A DNA stretch of 64,000 nucleotides from Henriciella marina DSM 19595. GTDB lineage: Bacteria > Pseudomonadota > Alphaproteobacteria > Caulobacterales > Hyphomonadaceae. The notes under the pieces were generated by a model, which was not told where the DNA came from, did not search any database, and saw only the letters and a program-made list of their open reading frames with translations. Below are positions 1 to 6,948 of the stretch, piece by piece. How positions within the stretch are numbered: the stretch's first letter is position 1; the number at the start of each line of letters is the position of its first letter. The DNA is taken from positions 1,798,001-1,862,000 of the forward strand of contig NZ_AQXT01000002.1 in assembly GCF_000376805.1 (NCBI RefSeq), read 5' to 3'. Made by a program: the position numbers and the translations under genes.

Positions 1-984
1 AATGCCGTCTATGAAGGCGTCTACCTGCTCGGCACGTCCATTGCCCGGCCGCTCATCGCCAAGCGCCAGATCGAGATCGCAGACCTCACCGGCGCCGACG
101 CCGTCTGTCATGGCGCGACCGGCAAGGGCAATGACCAGGTCCGCTTCGAGCTTGGCTATTACGGCCTCAACCCCGACATCAAGGTGATCGCCCCGTGGCG
201 CGACTGGGACTTCAAGTCCCGCAGCGACCTGATCAAATTTGCCGAAGAGCACGATATCCCGATCGCCACCGACAAGCGCGGCGAGGCGCCTTTCTCGGTC
301 GACGCAAACCTCCTGCACACCTCATCGGAGGGCAAGGCGCTGGAAGACCCGGCCGTCGAGACCCCGGATTTCGTCTATCAGCGCACGGTCAGCCCGGAAG
401 ACGCACCAGACCAGCCAGAATACATCACCGTCCAGTTCGAGAAGGGCGACCCCGTCGCCATCAATGGCGACGCGATGAGCCCGGCGACGATCCTGACCGC
501 CCTCAATGAATATGGCCGCAAGCACGGCATTGGCCGGCTCGACCTTCTGGAGAACCGCTTTGTCGGCATGAAGTCGCGCGGCATGTACGAAACCCCTGGC
601 GGCACCATCCTGCTGACCGCCCATCGCGGCATCGAACAGGCCTGCCTCGACAAGGGCTCGGCTCACCTCAAGGATGAGCTGATGCCGAAATATGCAGAGC
701 TCATCTATAATGGCTTCTGGTGGAGCCCGGAGCGCGAAATGCTGCAGGCCGCCATCGACCATTCCCAGCGCTATGTCGAAGGCGAGGTTCGCCTCAAGCT
801 CTACAAGGGCAATGTCATCCTCGTCGGCCGCTCATCGCCCTACTCGCTCTATTCCGAAAAGATCGTCACCTTCGAAGATGACCATGGCGCCTACGACCAG
901 AAAGACGCCGAAGGCTTCATCAAACTGAACGCGCTGCGCTTGAGGTTGATCGCCGGGCGGGACCGGAAGGCTGGGAAGAATTAG
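1..984 (+). CDS. argG: Argininosuccinate synthase, C-terminal part (5' truncated by window edge)
   Basis: The reading frame is open from base 1 and ends at TAG 982-984, giving 327 residues of the roughly 400 usual for the family. It begins inside the gene with a segment reading [20 protein letters not shown], followed by [18 protein letters not shown] and the APWRDWDF block, all typical of ArgG. The enzyme joins citrulline and aspartate with ATP in the cytoplasmic arginine pathway. The ATP-binding N-terminus lies outside the window. The identification is secure. Confidence 0.97.
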   Translation, partial: NAVYEGVYLLGTSIARPLIAKRQIEIADLTGADAVCHGATGKGNDQVRFELGYYGLNPDIKVIAPWRDWDFKSRSDLIKFAEEHDIPIATDKRGEAPFSVDANLLHTSSEGKALEDPAVETPDFVYQRTVSPEDAPDQPEYITVQFEKGDPVAINGDAMSPATILTALNEYGRKHGIGRLDLLENRFVGMKSRGMYETPGGTILLTAHRGIEQACLDKGSAHLKDELMPKYAELIYNGFWWSPEREMLQAAIDHSQRYVEGEVRLKLYKGNVILVGRSSPYSLYSEKIVTFEDDHGAYDQKDAEGFIKLNALRLRLIAGRDRKAGKN

Positions 985-986
985 TT

Positions 987-1499
987 TTGCCTTGGGTTTC
1001 GAAGCCACCTTCTTCCGAAGTTCAGGAACAGGTGAATATCTTCAATCTGTTCAGAGGTGGCTTTTTAGCGAGCTTTGCTCAAATCGAATTCACAGTAGGA
1101 AGAATGCTTTCGCGATTTAACCAGACCCCTCCATTTGTTGGATGCGTCGACGATGTGAAGTTTCGATTCGAAAGTCGAGTTGAGGCCTTTGAGGTCCTGT
1201 TTAAGTCACGCTCGGAACTCTCAGAATATTCGGATCAGTGCGAGAAGATATGTGAGCGATTACGGCAGACCTATGATCTGCGAAACTATCTGGCGCATGG
1301 AATTGCGAGATACGATGTCGCAACGGAGGTTTTTACTGTCCGCCGTATCTTGCCGACGAAAGAAGACCCATGGAATGAAGTGGCACTAGATATTCCAGCT
1401 GCTGCGACCATTCCAGAAACTTCGAAGATGAGTCTATTCTGCCAAGAATTCATGCACTTTGCGCGAGATATTAGCGAACGCTTTGAACTTGAATTTTAG
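987..1499 (+). CDS. HEPN-like orphan protein (hypothetical)
   Basis: 170 residues from a TTG at 987 (GGAAG 8 bases upstream), or 155 from GTG 1032 (AGGA upstream); the start is uncertain. It begins two bases after argG stops. The protein is helical-looking, and residues near 99-104 read RNYLAH, which fits the R-x4-6-H signature of HEPN-fold RNases and toxins. Base composition is clearly AT-richer than the neighbours, with rare codons such as ATA, AGA and CTA, suggesting acquisition. No antitoxin or nucleotidyltransferase partner is adjacent. I do not recognise the exact family; the HEPN assignment rests on the motif and size only. Confidence 0.7.
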   Translation: MPWVSKPPSSEVQEQVNIFNLFRGGFLASFAQIEFTVGRMLSRFNQTPPFVGCVDDVKFRFESRVEAFEVLFKSRSELSEYSDQCEKICERLRQTYDLRNYLAHGIARYDVATEVFTVRRILPTKEDPWNEVALDIPAAATIPETSKMSLFCQEFMHFARDISERFELEF

Positions 1500-1614
1500 C
1501 GATGGCGAGGATGCTGCCTCTGCGTACTGTCTAACAATCCATAGTTTCGGTCCTGCACCGATATCTTCTGAGCCGAATGGCAAATTTTGCCATTTGGCCA
1601 TAGCCAGCCTGTTT

Positions 1615-1685
1615 CGATCTTCTTTTTCCAGTCAAGGGTGTAATCCTCCGGACGCGAAGCGCCCTTGACTGGGAAAAGAAGATCG
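1615..1685. repeat. Long inverted repeat (24-base arms)
   Basis: Arms 1615-1638 and 1662-1685 are reverse complements over 24 bases with a single mismatch, which would be a G-U pair in RNA. The loop is about 23 bases. There is no T-run directly after the stem, so it is not a classical terminator. Confidence 0.85.
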
Positions 1686-1708
1686 GACACCGCACAACGC
1701 CCGATGGT

Positions 1709-1774
1709 TCGACTTCGCTCACCATGCGGGCTTTTTTCCAGCGATGCGGTATGCCCCATGGTGAGCGAAGTCGA
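1709..1774. repeat. REP-like inverted repeat, 18-base perfect arms
   Basis: Arms 1709-1726 (TCGACTTCGCTCACCATG) and 1757-1774 are perfect reverse complements around a 30-base loop containing CGGGCTTTTTT. A related half (CATGGTGAGCTTGTCGAACC) recurs near 2085-2104, so this is a family rather than a lone hairpin. Confidence 0.85.
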
Positions 1775-1810
1775 CCCCCGCGGCGTCTAACACCTCCCCA
1801 CAATCCGATC

Positions 1811-1886
1811 ACCCCGGCGAGAGGCCGGGGTCTCAGCCAGTTGGAGCGCCGCGCCTGATGCATGAGATCCCCGCTTTCGCGGGGAT
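1811..1886. repeat. Two short GC hairpins
   Basis: Hairpin one is ACCCCGGC / GCCGGGGT (1811-1818 with 1824-1831). Hairpin two is ATCCCCGC / GCGGGGAT (1867-1874 with 1879-1886). The first type recurs at 2178-2195 inside another repeat. Confidence 0.7.
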
Positions 1887-2156
1887 GAGCGGACAACGGA
1901 TATGGGCGCCGACCTCCCAGACTGGCGTCACCCTCGATGGCAGAGCCATCTGAGGGTCCATCTTCTGAGGTGGCGGGTAATGACGACACGGAGCGGCTGA
2001 AACGCTCCACCCTCCAGCAAGCTTCGAATGAAGACGGGTCATCCTTTCCGTGAGCTGGGAGCGCGTACCATGGATACCTGCCCTCATGGTGAGCTTGTCG
2101 AACCACGCAGGTATCTTCGGTCAGGAGGCACGAAGAGCGTCACAATTGCTCATGAG

Positions 2157-2266
2157 CCTCATCCTGAGCTTGGCCCGCCCCGGCGAAAGCCGGGGTCGAA
2201 GGACGAGGCGGGCTTCGGGCACGTCAGCTCTGAGCGGCTTCATCCTTCGACTACGCTCAGGATGAG
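2157..2266. repeat. CTCATCCTGAGC-type repeats, one interrupted by a second hairpin
   Basis: A CCTCATCCTGAGCTTG half (2157-2172) and a TCGAAGGACGAGG half (2196-2208) are separated by a complete CCCCGGC-GAAA-GCCGGGG hairpin (2178-2195). An uninterrupted copy in inverse orientation lies at 2241-2266, and another copy sits after rimO near 62340-62375. Confidence 0.75.
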
Positions 2267-2372
2267 CCGTCACCCCCGTGAACGCCCCAGCCCCCTCACC
2301 AAAACGTCAATCGACAAATCCGGCGACCCGTAAGATTATGCGGCCCGTCCCCACGCGCAGGAGCCATCCGCC

Positions 2373-2810
2373 ATGACCTTGTCGAAATCCACCACCCTCG
2401 CCGCCTTCGCGCTTGCTGCCAGTGCCCTCCCCGCGCTTGCGCAGGCGTCCAGCCACAATGTCTTTGGCACCTACTATACCGAAGCGGGCACCTCGCGCGT
2501 GACCATAGAAGATTGCGGCGATGGCAGCCCGTGCGGCCGCGTCAGCTGGATCGACCCGGACGCGATGGCGCCCGGCGTGACGCCAGAAGAGGCGCGCACC
2601 AAGACGGGCGACCCGGTGCTCGGCCTCTTGATGCTGGAAGGCTTCGAGCAGAAGCGCAGCGACTGGCGCGGCGGCACCATCTATGACCCGGAAAATGACA
2701 AGACCTATGCCGCACGCCTCAAACGCCTTGGCGACGGCGACCTGGAGCTGAAAGGCTGCGTCGGCCCGATCTGCCAGACGCAGGTCTGGGAGGCGTATGC
2801 CGGGGAGTGA
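2373..2810 (+). CDS. DUF2147 family secreted protein
   Basis: 145 residues with an N-terminal signal peptide (hydrophobic stretch about 9-22, then ALAQA cleavage region). The mature part has the DUF2147 pattern: FGTYYTEAG near the start, a Cys-x5-Cys pair (CGDGSPCG), D-P-V-L-G-L-L-ML in the middle, GGTIYDPENDKTYAARL, and a C-terminal CVGPICQTQVWE. The family is periplasmic and of unknown function, sometimes linked to envelope or lipid stress. It stands alone between two repeat regions. The ATG is preceded by CAGGAG. Confidence 0.85.
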   Translation: MTLSKSTTLAAFALAASALPALAQASSHNVFGTYYTEAGTSRVTIEDCGDGSPCGRVSWIDPDAMAPGVTPEEARTKTGDPVLGLLMLEGFEQKRSDWRGGTIYDPENDKTYAARLKRLGDGDLELKGCVGPICQTQVWEAYAGE

Positions 2811-2838
2811 GGCCCCAAACCCTCCTGCGGCGTTGCAG

Positions 2839-2949
2839 GCCCCACCCCGACCCTCCCCATAGGGGAGGGGGAAGCCGTCTCGCCTAAACAATTGTCAACA
2901 TTTGCGGATGTCGCCCCCTCCCCGCTTGCGGGGAGGGTCGGGGTGGGGC
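2839..2949. repeat. 111-base palindromic element with 20-base perfect ends
   Basis: Ends 2839-2858 and 2930-2949 are perfect inverted copies (GCCCCACCCCGACCCTCCCC and complement). Each end also carries its own short hairpin (CTCCCC / GGGGAG). The centre is AT-rich (AACAATTGTCAACATTTG). No coding potential. Confidence 0.85.
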
Positions 2950-3006
2950 CCTGTGCGCCCTGCCTGCCGCATTGACGCGGCCCGCTTTCCACCGCACCAA
3001 GCGCCA

Positions 3007-3525
3007 ATGCCCATCCGCCCCTACAGACCGTCAGACCTCTCCGCCCTTTTCGCTATCAATCAGGCCTCGACGCCCGGCGTTGGCCATGAGGACCGCGCAG
3101 AAGGCCTCGGCAAGCTAATCGACATGGGCACCTGCCTCGTCGCGGCGGACGGCAAAGATGCGCCCCAGGGCTTCATCAATCTCATCACGCCAGGGACGAT
3201 GGCCTATCCGAGCGACAATCTGCGCTGGATCGAAGACTGGATGGCCCGCGAGGGCGTTACCGCGCACTATGTGGACCGCATCGCGATTGCACCGGAGGCT
3301 CGCGGCGCCCGGCTTGGCGAGGCGCTTTACAATGCTGCCTTCGACGCCGCTTCAGGGCGCGGCTATCTCACTTGCGAGGTGAACACAGACCCCGATAATC
3401 CGGGCTCTCACCGGTTTCACCAGCGGCTTGGCTTCACGGAAATTGGCGAACACCGCTACCGGACCGACTATGCCGTCCGCTTCTATGCGCGCCCTCTGGA
3501 AGATGCCGAGGCCGGCCGCCCTTAA
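3007..3525 (+). CDS. GNAT family N-acetyltransferase
   Basis: 172 residues from ATG 3007 (MPIRPYRPSD), chosen because the upstream in-frame extension runs through the palindromic repeat. The acetyl-CoA binding motif A is visible as RIAIAPEARGARLGEALYNA near residue 100-115, followed by CEVNTDPDNPGSHRFHQRLGF, the usual motif B. The substrate is unknown. The gene converges on a second GNAT, sharing the stop region (TTAA at 3522-3525). Confidence 0.85.
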   Translation: MPIRPYRPSDLSALFAINQASTPGVGHEDRAEGLGKLIDMGTCLVAADGKDAPQGFINLITPGTMAYPSDNLRWIEDWMAREGVTAHYVDRIAIAPEARGARLGEALYNAAFDAASGRGYLTCEVNTDPDNPGSHRFHQRLGFTEIGEHRYRTDYAVRFYARPLEDAEAGRP

Positions 3526-4130
3526 GCGGCCGTTTCAAAAAAATCCGAGCCCTCGATCGCGGCCAGCACCTTGTCCATGGACGGGCTCACATGCTTCTCG
3601 CCGAGCTTGGCCAGAACCTCTTCGAGCACCATACGGAACTGGATCGTTGTGCCGTCCGAGCCAGAACTTCTGGCCCCGATCGCCCCCATCAGGGCGCGGC
3701 CTTTCTTGTTCTCCCAGAGAACGTCGGCGATCAGCTCTTCAAATCCGGCCTTGCGTGCATCTGCGGCAAGCAGCGCGATCAGCACGCGAGCAATGCCCTT
3801 GCTGTGCCAGGCATCCAGAAGGCCGATTGAGAAGTCGCCGCGCAGCTCCTCTTCGCTGCCACGCTGGGCGTGAACCGCCCCGATGATCGGCTTGTCGGCC
3901 TGCGTCTCGTCGATGGCGACCCACGCAACATGCTCCACGCCGTCGACATTGGACAGGCGGTGCACAACATAGTCGGGCAGCGTCGCCGCGCCGTTGAAGA
4001 ACCGCAGATAGCGGGAGCGGTTCGAGAGCTGGCTGATCGCGTGGCGCAGCGCGTCTTCGTCATCCGGCCGCATCGGGCGCAGGCGTACGGGGGCGCCGTC
4101 TACGGTCTTGATAAGGATATCTCTGGTCAT
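3522..4130 (-). CDS. GNAT family N-acetyltransferase
   Basis: 202 residues from ATG 4130; an in-frame upstream extension to 4262 is unlikely because it is basic and unlike the family. It opens with VRLRPMRPDDEDALRHAISQLSNRSRYLRFF, the pattern of the GNAT modules found in protein-acetyltransferase-like fusions. The acetyl-CoA region is DAWHSKGIARVLIALLAADA. The substrate is unknown. It converges on and overlaps by 4 bases the preceding, different GNAT. Confidence 0.82.
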   Translation of the reverse strand: MTRDILIKTVDGAPVRLRPMRPDDEDALRHAISQLSNRSRYLRFFNGAATLPDYVVHRLSNVDGVEHVAWVAIDETQADKPIIGAVHAQRGSEEELRGDFSIGLLDAWHSKGIARVLIALLAADARKAGFEELIADVLWENKKGRALMGAIGARSSGSDGTTIQFRMVLEEVLAKLGEKHVSPSMDKVLAAIEGSDFFETAA

Positions 4131-4285
4131 TTGCTGCACCTGCTCAGTTTTATGCTGCACCTGCGAAATAGGTGCGCTCGACTTGCTTTCCAAGCCTTTG
4201 ATGACGCGCCGTGCTGGCTTTCCGCAGCGCCGTTGCCTGATTGCAACGCACATCGCCTCCATCCGAGACAGGACCCGCTGAAACC

Positions 4286-4909
4286 CTAGCGGCAGCTCGC
4301 GATCAAACCGCGCACGCCATCGGTCACGGGAAGCACCAGGAGGCGCTCACCTTCAGCGGCCACGGCGAACCGGTCAGATACTTCCATGTCTGCAAAGATG
4401 TCGTTGCCCGCATCCATCCGGGCCATGCCGATCGGCATGACATCACCTGCATCGCGCCAGGTATCGATGGCACTGGCGCCGCCCGCATGGAGGCCAAGCT
4501 GGACCTCATCGCGCGCACCAATGTCGAATGAGCGGGTCATGATAAACTCACCGGAACCCCTGTCGCAGCCGATTGTAAACGTCGCTTCGGATTCAGGCGG
4601 GCCGAAAAGGGCCTCGCCTTCTTTCATGAACCATTGCCCTTCAGTCAGCGTCAGCTCTTCCAGCGGCCGGTCCAGGCCCATAGCGGCGGGCGGGGTGGGC
4701 GTGGTCTCATCTACCTCATCGGCGGCAGCGGCGCTATCGCCCGCCAGCTCGTCAGAGGGCGCGTCCGTCGTCTCGGCGCCTGGTGTATCATCGGTCTCAA
4801 GTGGCGGTTCAGGTTCGGCGCGTTCCGGGCTGCAGGCCGCCATCAGCGACAGGCAGGCCGCAATGACGAGGCGTGAGAAAACGCCGGCTTTTGGCAGAGT
4901 TCTTTTCAT
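4286..4909 (-). CDS. Putative lipoprotein, unknown function
   Basis: 207 residues. The N-terminus has a basic start, a hydrophobic segment and a lipobox-like LMAAC near residue 25, so it is predicted to be a lipoprotein. A low-complexity acidic, Pro/Thr-rich linker (about 30-70) follows. A globular domain with CDRGSGEFIMTRSF and a C-terminal Cys near the end suggests a disulfide. I do not recognise a named family. The start at 4909 follows from the signal sequence; a start further out at 4939 is also open. Confidence 0.72.
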   Translation of the reverse strand: MKRTLPKAGVFSRLVIAACLSLMAACSPERAEPEPPLETDDTPGAETTDAPSDELAGDSAAAADEVDETTPTPPAAMGLDRPLEELTLTEGQWFMKEGEALFGPPESEATFTIGCDRGSGEFIMTRSFDIGARDEVQLGLHAGGASAIDTWRDAGDVMPIGMARMDAGNDIFADMEVSDRFAVAAEGERLLVLPVTDGVRGLIASCR

Positions 4910-5194
4910 ATCGGCGTATCCCTGTTCTGGACCGGTCATTCAGGCGGCTAACGCCTACCCCCGGAATTTGATCCGGGGGGCGGCGACAGTCCCGCTCAAG
5001 TGTGGCTTCGCTGCCATAGGGTGTGCGATGAGCGTCCGGCCGGAAACTTTCTTTCCTGTGGATAATTTCACAAGCACCGCCCCGACACCGCCCAGACACC
5101 ACCCAGACACCGCCCAGACACCGCGCATTTCATGGAAATTCAGCCCCTTTCCCACATCGCCAGAGCCCGGTCGGTCTGTTAGGAAGGCCCCACC
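4910..5194. other. Divergent intergenic region with hairpin and 11-base tandem repeat
   Basis: The space between divergent genes holds a strong hairpin (CCCCCGGA 4958-4965 with TCCGGGGG 4972-4979) and, nearer the pseudouridine synthase, a tandem repeat. No small gene or RNA was recognised. Confidence 0.6.
5076..5126 (+). repeat. 11-base tandem repeat (about 4.6 copies)
   Basis: Units at 5076, 5087, 5098 and 5109 match ACCGCCCAGAC with one substitution in the first and one in the third, followed by a partial unit ACCGCGC. It lies 70-120 bases upstream of the RluF-like gene. Confidence 0.85.
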
Positions 5195-6067
5195 ATGTCC
5201 AGTGATTTCACCTTCGAAGGCGATGCGCCGATCCGGCTCAACAAATGGATGGCGAGCCTTGGCATCTGCTCACGGCGTGAGGCCGAAAGCCTGATTTCTC
5301 AAGGGTCTATCTCGGTCGAAGGACAGAAAGTCACTGAGCCGGGCCATAAGATAGAGCCCGGCCAGACCATGACGCTGGCTGGCAAGGCCACCAAGGCGCT
5401 GGATGACCAGCTCACCGTCGTCCTGCACAAGCCTGTTGGCCATGTCTCAGCCCAGCCAGAAGGCGAGCAGATCCCCGCCATCCGGCTGGCGACGCAGGAT
5501 AATCTCATCGGAAAAGCGCCAAAGATACCGGGCCGTAATCCGAACTTTGCCCCGCTCGGCCGGCTCGATATGGACTCGCGCGGGCTCTTGCTACTCTCTG
5601 AAGATGGCGTCCTGGCCAAGGCCGTGATCGGTCCTTCATCAGCGCTTGAGAAAGAATATCTCGTCACCGTTCAGGGCCAGGTCACCGAGCCCGTCATCAA
5701 CAAGCTGCGGCACGGCCTTTCGCTCGATGGCAGAAGGCTGAAAGCCGCCAAGGTGGAGCAGGTCTCTCCGGGCCGCTTGCGCTTTGTGTTGCGCGAGGGC
5801 CGCAACCGTCAGATCCGGCGCATGTGCGAACTGGTTGGCCTTGTTGTTGTTGATCTTTTCCGCGTTCGGATCGGGCCGCTTGAGCTTGCTTCCTTGCCAG
5901 AAGGCAAGTGGCGCGCCCTTACGAGTGAAGAGCGCGCCGCATTGATCAAGGCTTCGGCGTTTTTGCCGGACGCTTCCGGCGGATCGACGGCCAGAAAAGC
6001 TTCAACCAGATCCAGAGGAAAATCCCGATCAGGACCAGCCAGGGCAGGCCAATCGCGAAAGCGGTGA
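5195..6067 (+). CDS. RsuA/RluB/RluF family rRNA pseudouridine synthase (RluF-like)
   Basis: 290 residues. Residues about 12-60 form an S4 RNA-binding domain (RLNKWMASLGICSRREAE). The catalytic block is GRLDMDSRGLLLLSEDG with the nucleophilic Asp in RLD, and the late motif is REGRNRQIRRMCELVG. Together these are diagnostic of the RsuA/RluB/E/F group, which makes pseudouridine in rRNA; KEYLV wording favours RluF. The tail after about 245 is Ser/Arg/Lys-rich and probably RNA-binding. Its last 122 bases overlap the 3' end of the convergent DUF4349 gene. AGGAAGG precedes the ATG. Confidence 0.9.
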   Translation: MSSDFTFEGDAPIRLNKWMASLGICSRREAESLISQGSISVEGQKVTEPGHKIEPGQTMTLAGKATKALDDQLTVVLHKPVGHVSAQPEGEQIPAIRLATQDNLIGKAPKIPGRNPNFAPLGRLDMDSRGLLLLSEDGVLAKAVIGPSSALEKEYLVTVQGQVTEPVINKLRHGLSLDGRRLKAAKVEQVSPGRLRFVLREGRNRQIRRMCELVGLVVVDLFRVRIGPLELASLPEGKWRALTSEERAALIKASAFLPDASGGSTARKASTRSRGKSRSGPARAGQSRKR

Positions 6068-6884
6068 TAACGGCGGCTATGGCCTTGGAGAAATTATAGA
6101 AAAAGTCGTTGATGGCTTCGCCAAGCGGGTTCGATTGTGAGCCTGAGAAGGCCGGGACCTTTGTCTCATATCCAACGTCCAGCGAGGACATTGAGACCCG
6201 CAGGCGCAGCGCGCGAAGCTGGGCTTCGGTCGACTCGATCTCACCGATCACCCGCGCCAGCTCACGCTCGATCTGAAGCAGGTCACCCAGTGAGCCATCA
6301 CGCCGCTCCAGCAGGCCTTCCAGCCGCGTTCTCAGCGTGCGCTGGGCATCAAGGCGGCTACCTGTGTCGATGATCGAGCGGGTGAGGTCTTCGGCCCTCG
6401 TCGAGCGCGAGGTAATCTCGCCGTCGGCAGCCTCTGTCTGGTCTTCGATATTGCCCAGAAACCCGTCAATCCAGTCCGGCGTTGCCCGTATCGAGACGTT
6501 GCCAGAGACATAGTCTTCATTCGAATTGTAGGTGTTCGAATTGACCACGATGCAGGTGTTGGTGCCGGCGGACTGGCAGGCTTCGACATGGCCTTGCAGC
6601 ATCGGCTCGACAGCGCCTTTGGGCAGGCGCAGGCCGAGCGAATGGCTATAGGCGATATATTGCTGCGCGCCGGGTTCGACCTCTGGCGGGTCAGGCGTTG
6701 GCGCGGGCTCTGAATAGGCCGCGTCCCCAGCGCCTTTGCCAGCAACGGCATAGTCACTGGCTGACTCTTCCATCATCGGCGCGGCCTGGGGCCGGTCATA
6801 TTCACTGCGACTGCTTTCACCCGAGCCGCCGCAACCGGCGACAAGGGCCATCGCGACGAGCGCGGGGCTGATTTTCCTGAACAT
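5946..6884 (-). CDS. DUF4349 lipoprotein
   Basis: 312 residues from ATG 6884, preferred over ATG 6890 because GGAGGG ends just before 6890 and is correctly spaced only for 6884. A lipoprotein signal (ALVAGCGG) is followed by a Ser/Pro-rich linker. A DUF4349 domain has a long central coiled coil (roughly 165-240, TRSTRAEDLTRSIIDTG to ERELARVIGEIESTEAQLR). A C-terminal membrane segment (about 275-300) ends in a basic cytoplasmic tail. The family is envelope-associated and of unknown role. The gene end runs 122 bases into the convergent rluF-like gene. Confidence 0.88.
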   Translation of the reverse strand: MFRKISPALVAMALVAGCGGSGESSRSEYDRPQAAPMMEESASDYAVAGKGAGDAAYSEPAPTPDPPEVEPGAQQYIAYSHSLGLRLPKGAVEPMLQGHVEACQSAGTNTCIVVNSNTYNSNEDYVSGNVSIRATPDWIDGFLGNIEDQTEAADGEITSRSTRAEDLTRSIIDTGSRLDAQRTLRTRLEGLLERRDGSLGDLLQIERELARVIGEIESTEAQLRALRLRVSMSSLDVGYETKVPAFSGSQSNPLGEAINDFFYNFSKAIAAVITAFAIGLPWLVLIGIFLWIWLKLFWPSIRRKRPAKTPKP

Positions 6885-6948
6885 TTGCATCCCTCCACTG
6901 AATGAAGGGACAGTGTGAGCGTCCGCGATCGGCAAAATTAAGGCGGGA

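Larger units (their letters stand above)
1500..2372. other. Gene-free repeat-rich intergenic region
   Basis: About 870 bases without a credible gene; the open frames here lack ribosome binding sites and run through palindromes. The region is a cluster of hairpin-forming repeats (listed separately) of at least three kinds: TCGACTTCGCTCACCATG-type, CCCCGGC-loop-GCCGGGG-type and CTCATCCTGAGC-type. Such dispersed palindromes are common in alphaproteobacterial intergenic DNA. Their crowding beside an AT-rich orphan gene marks this as an accessory, recombination-tolerant spot. Confidence 0.75.

Noticed and set aside
1531-2106. A 191-codon minus-strand frame in the repeat region
   Set aside because: It runs through several palindromic repeats, has no recognisable domain and no ribosome binding site.
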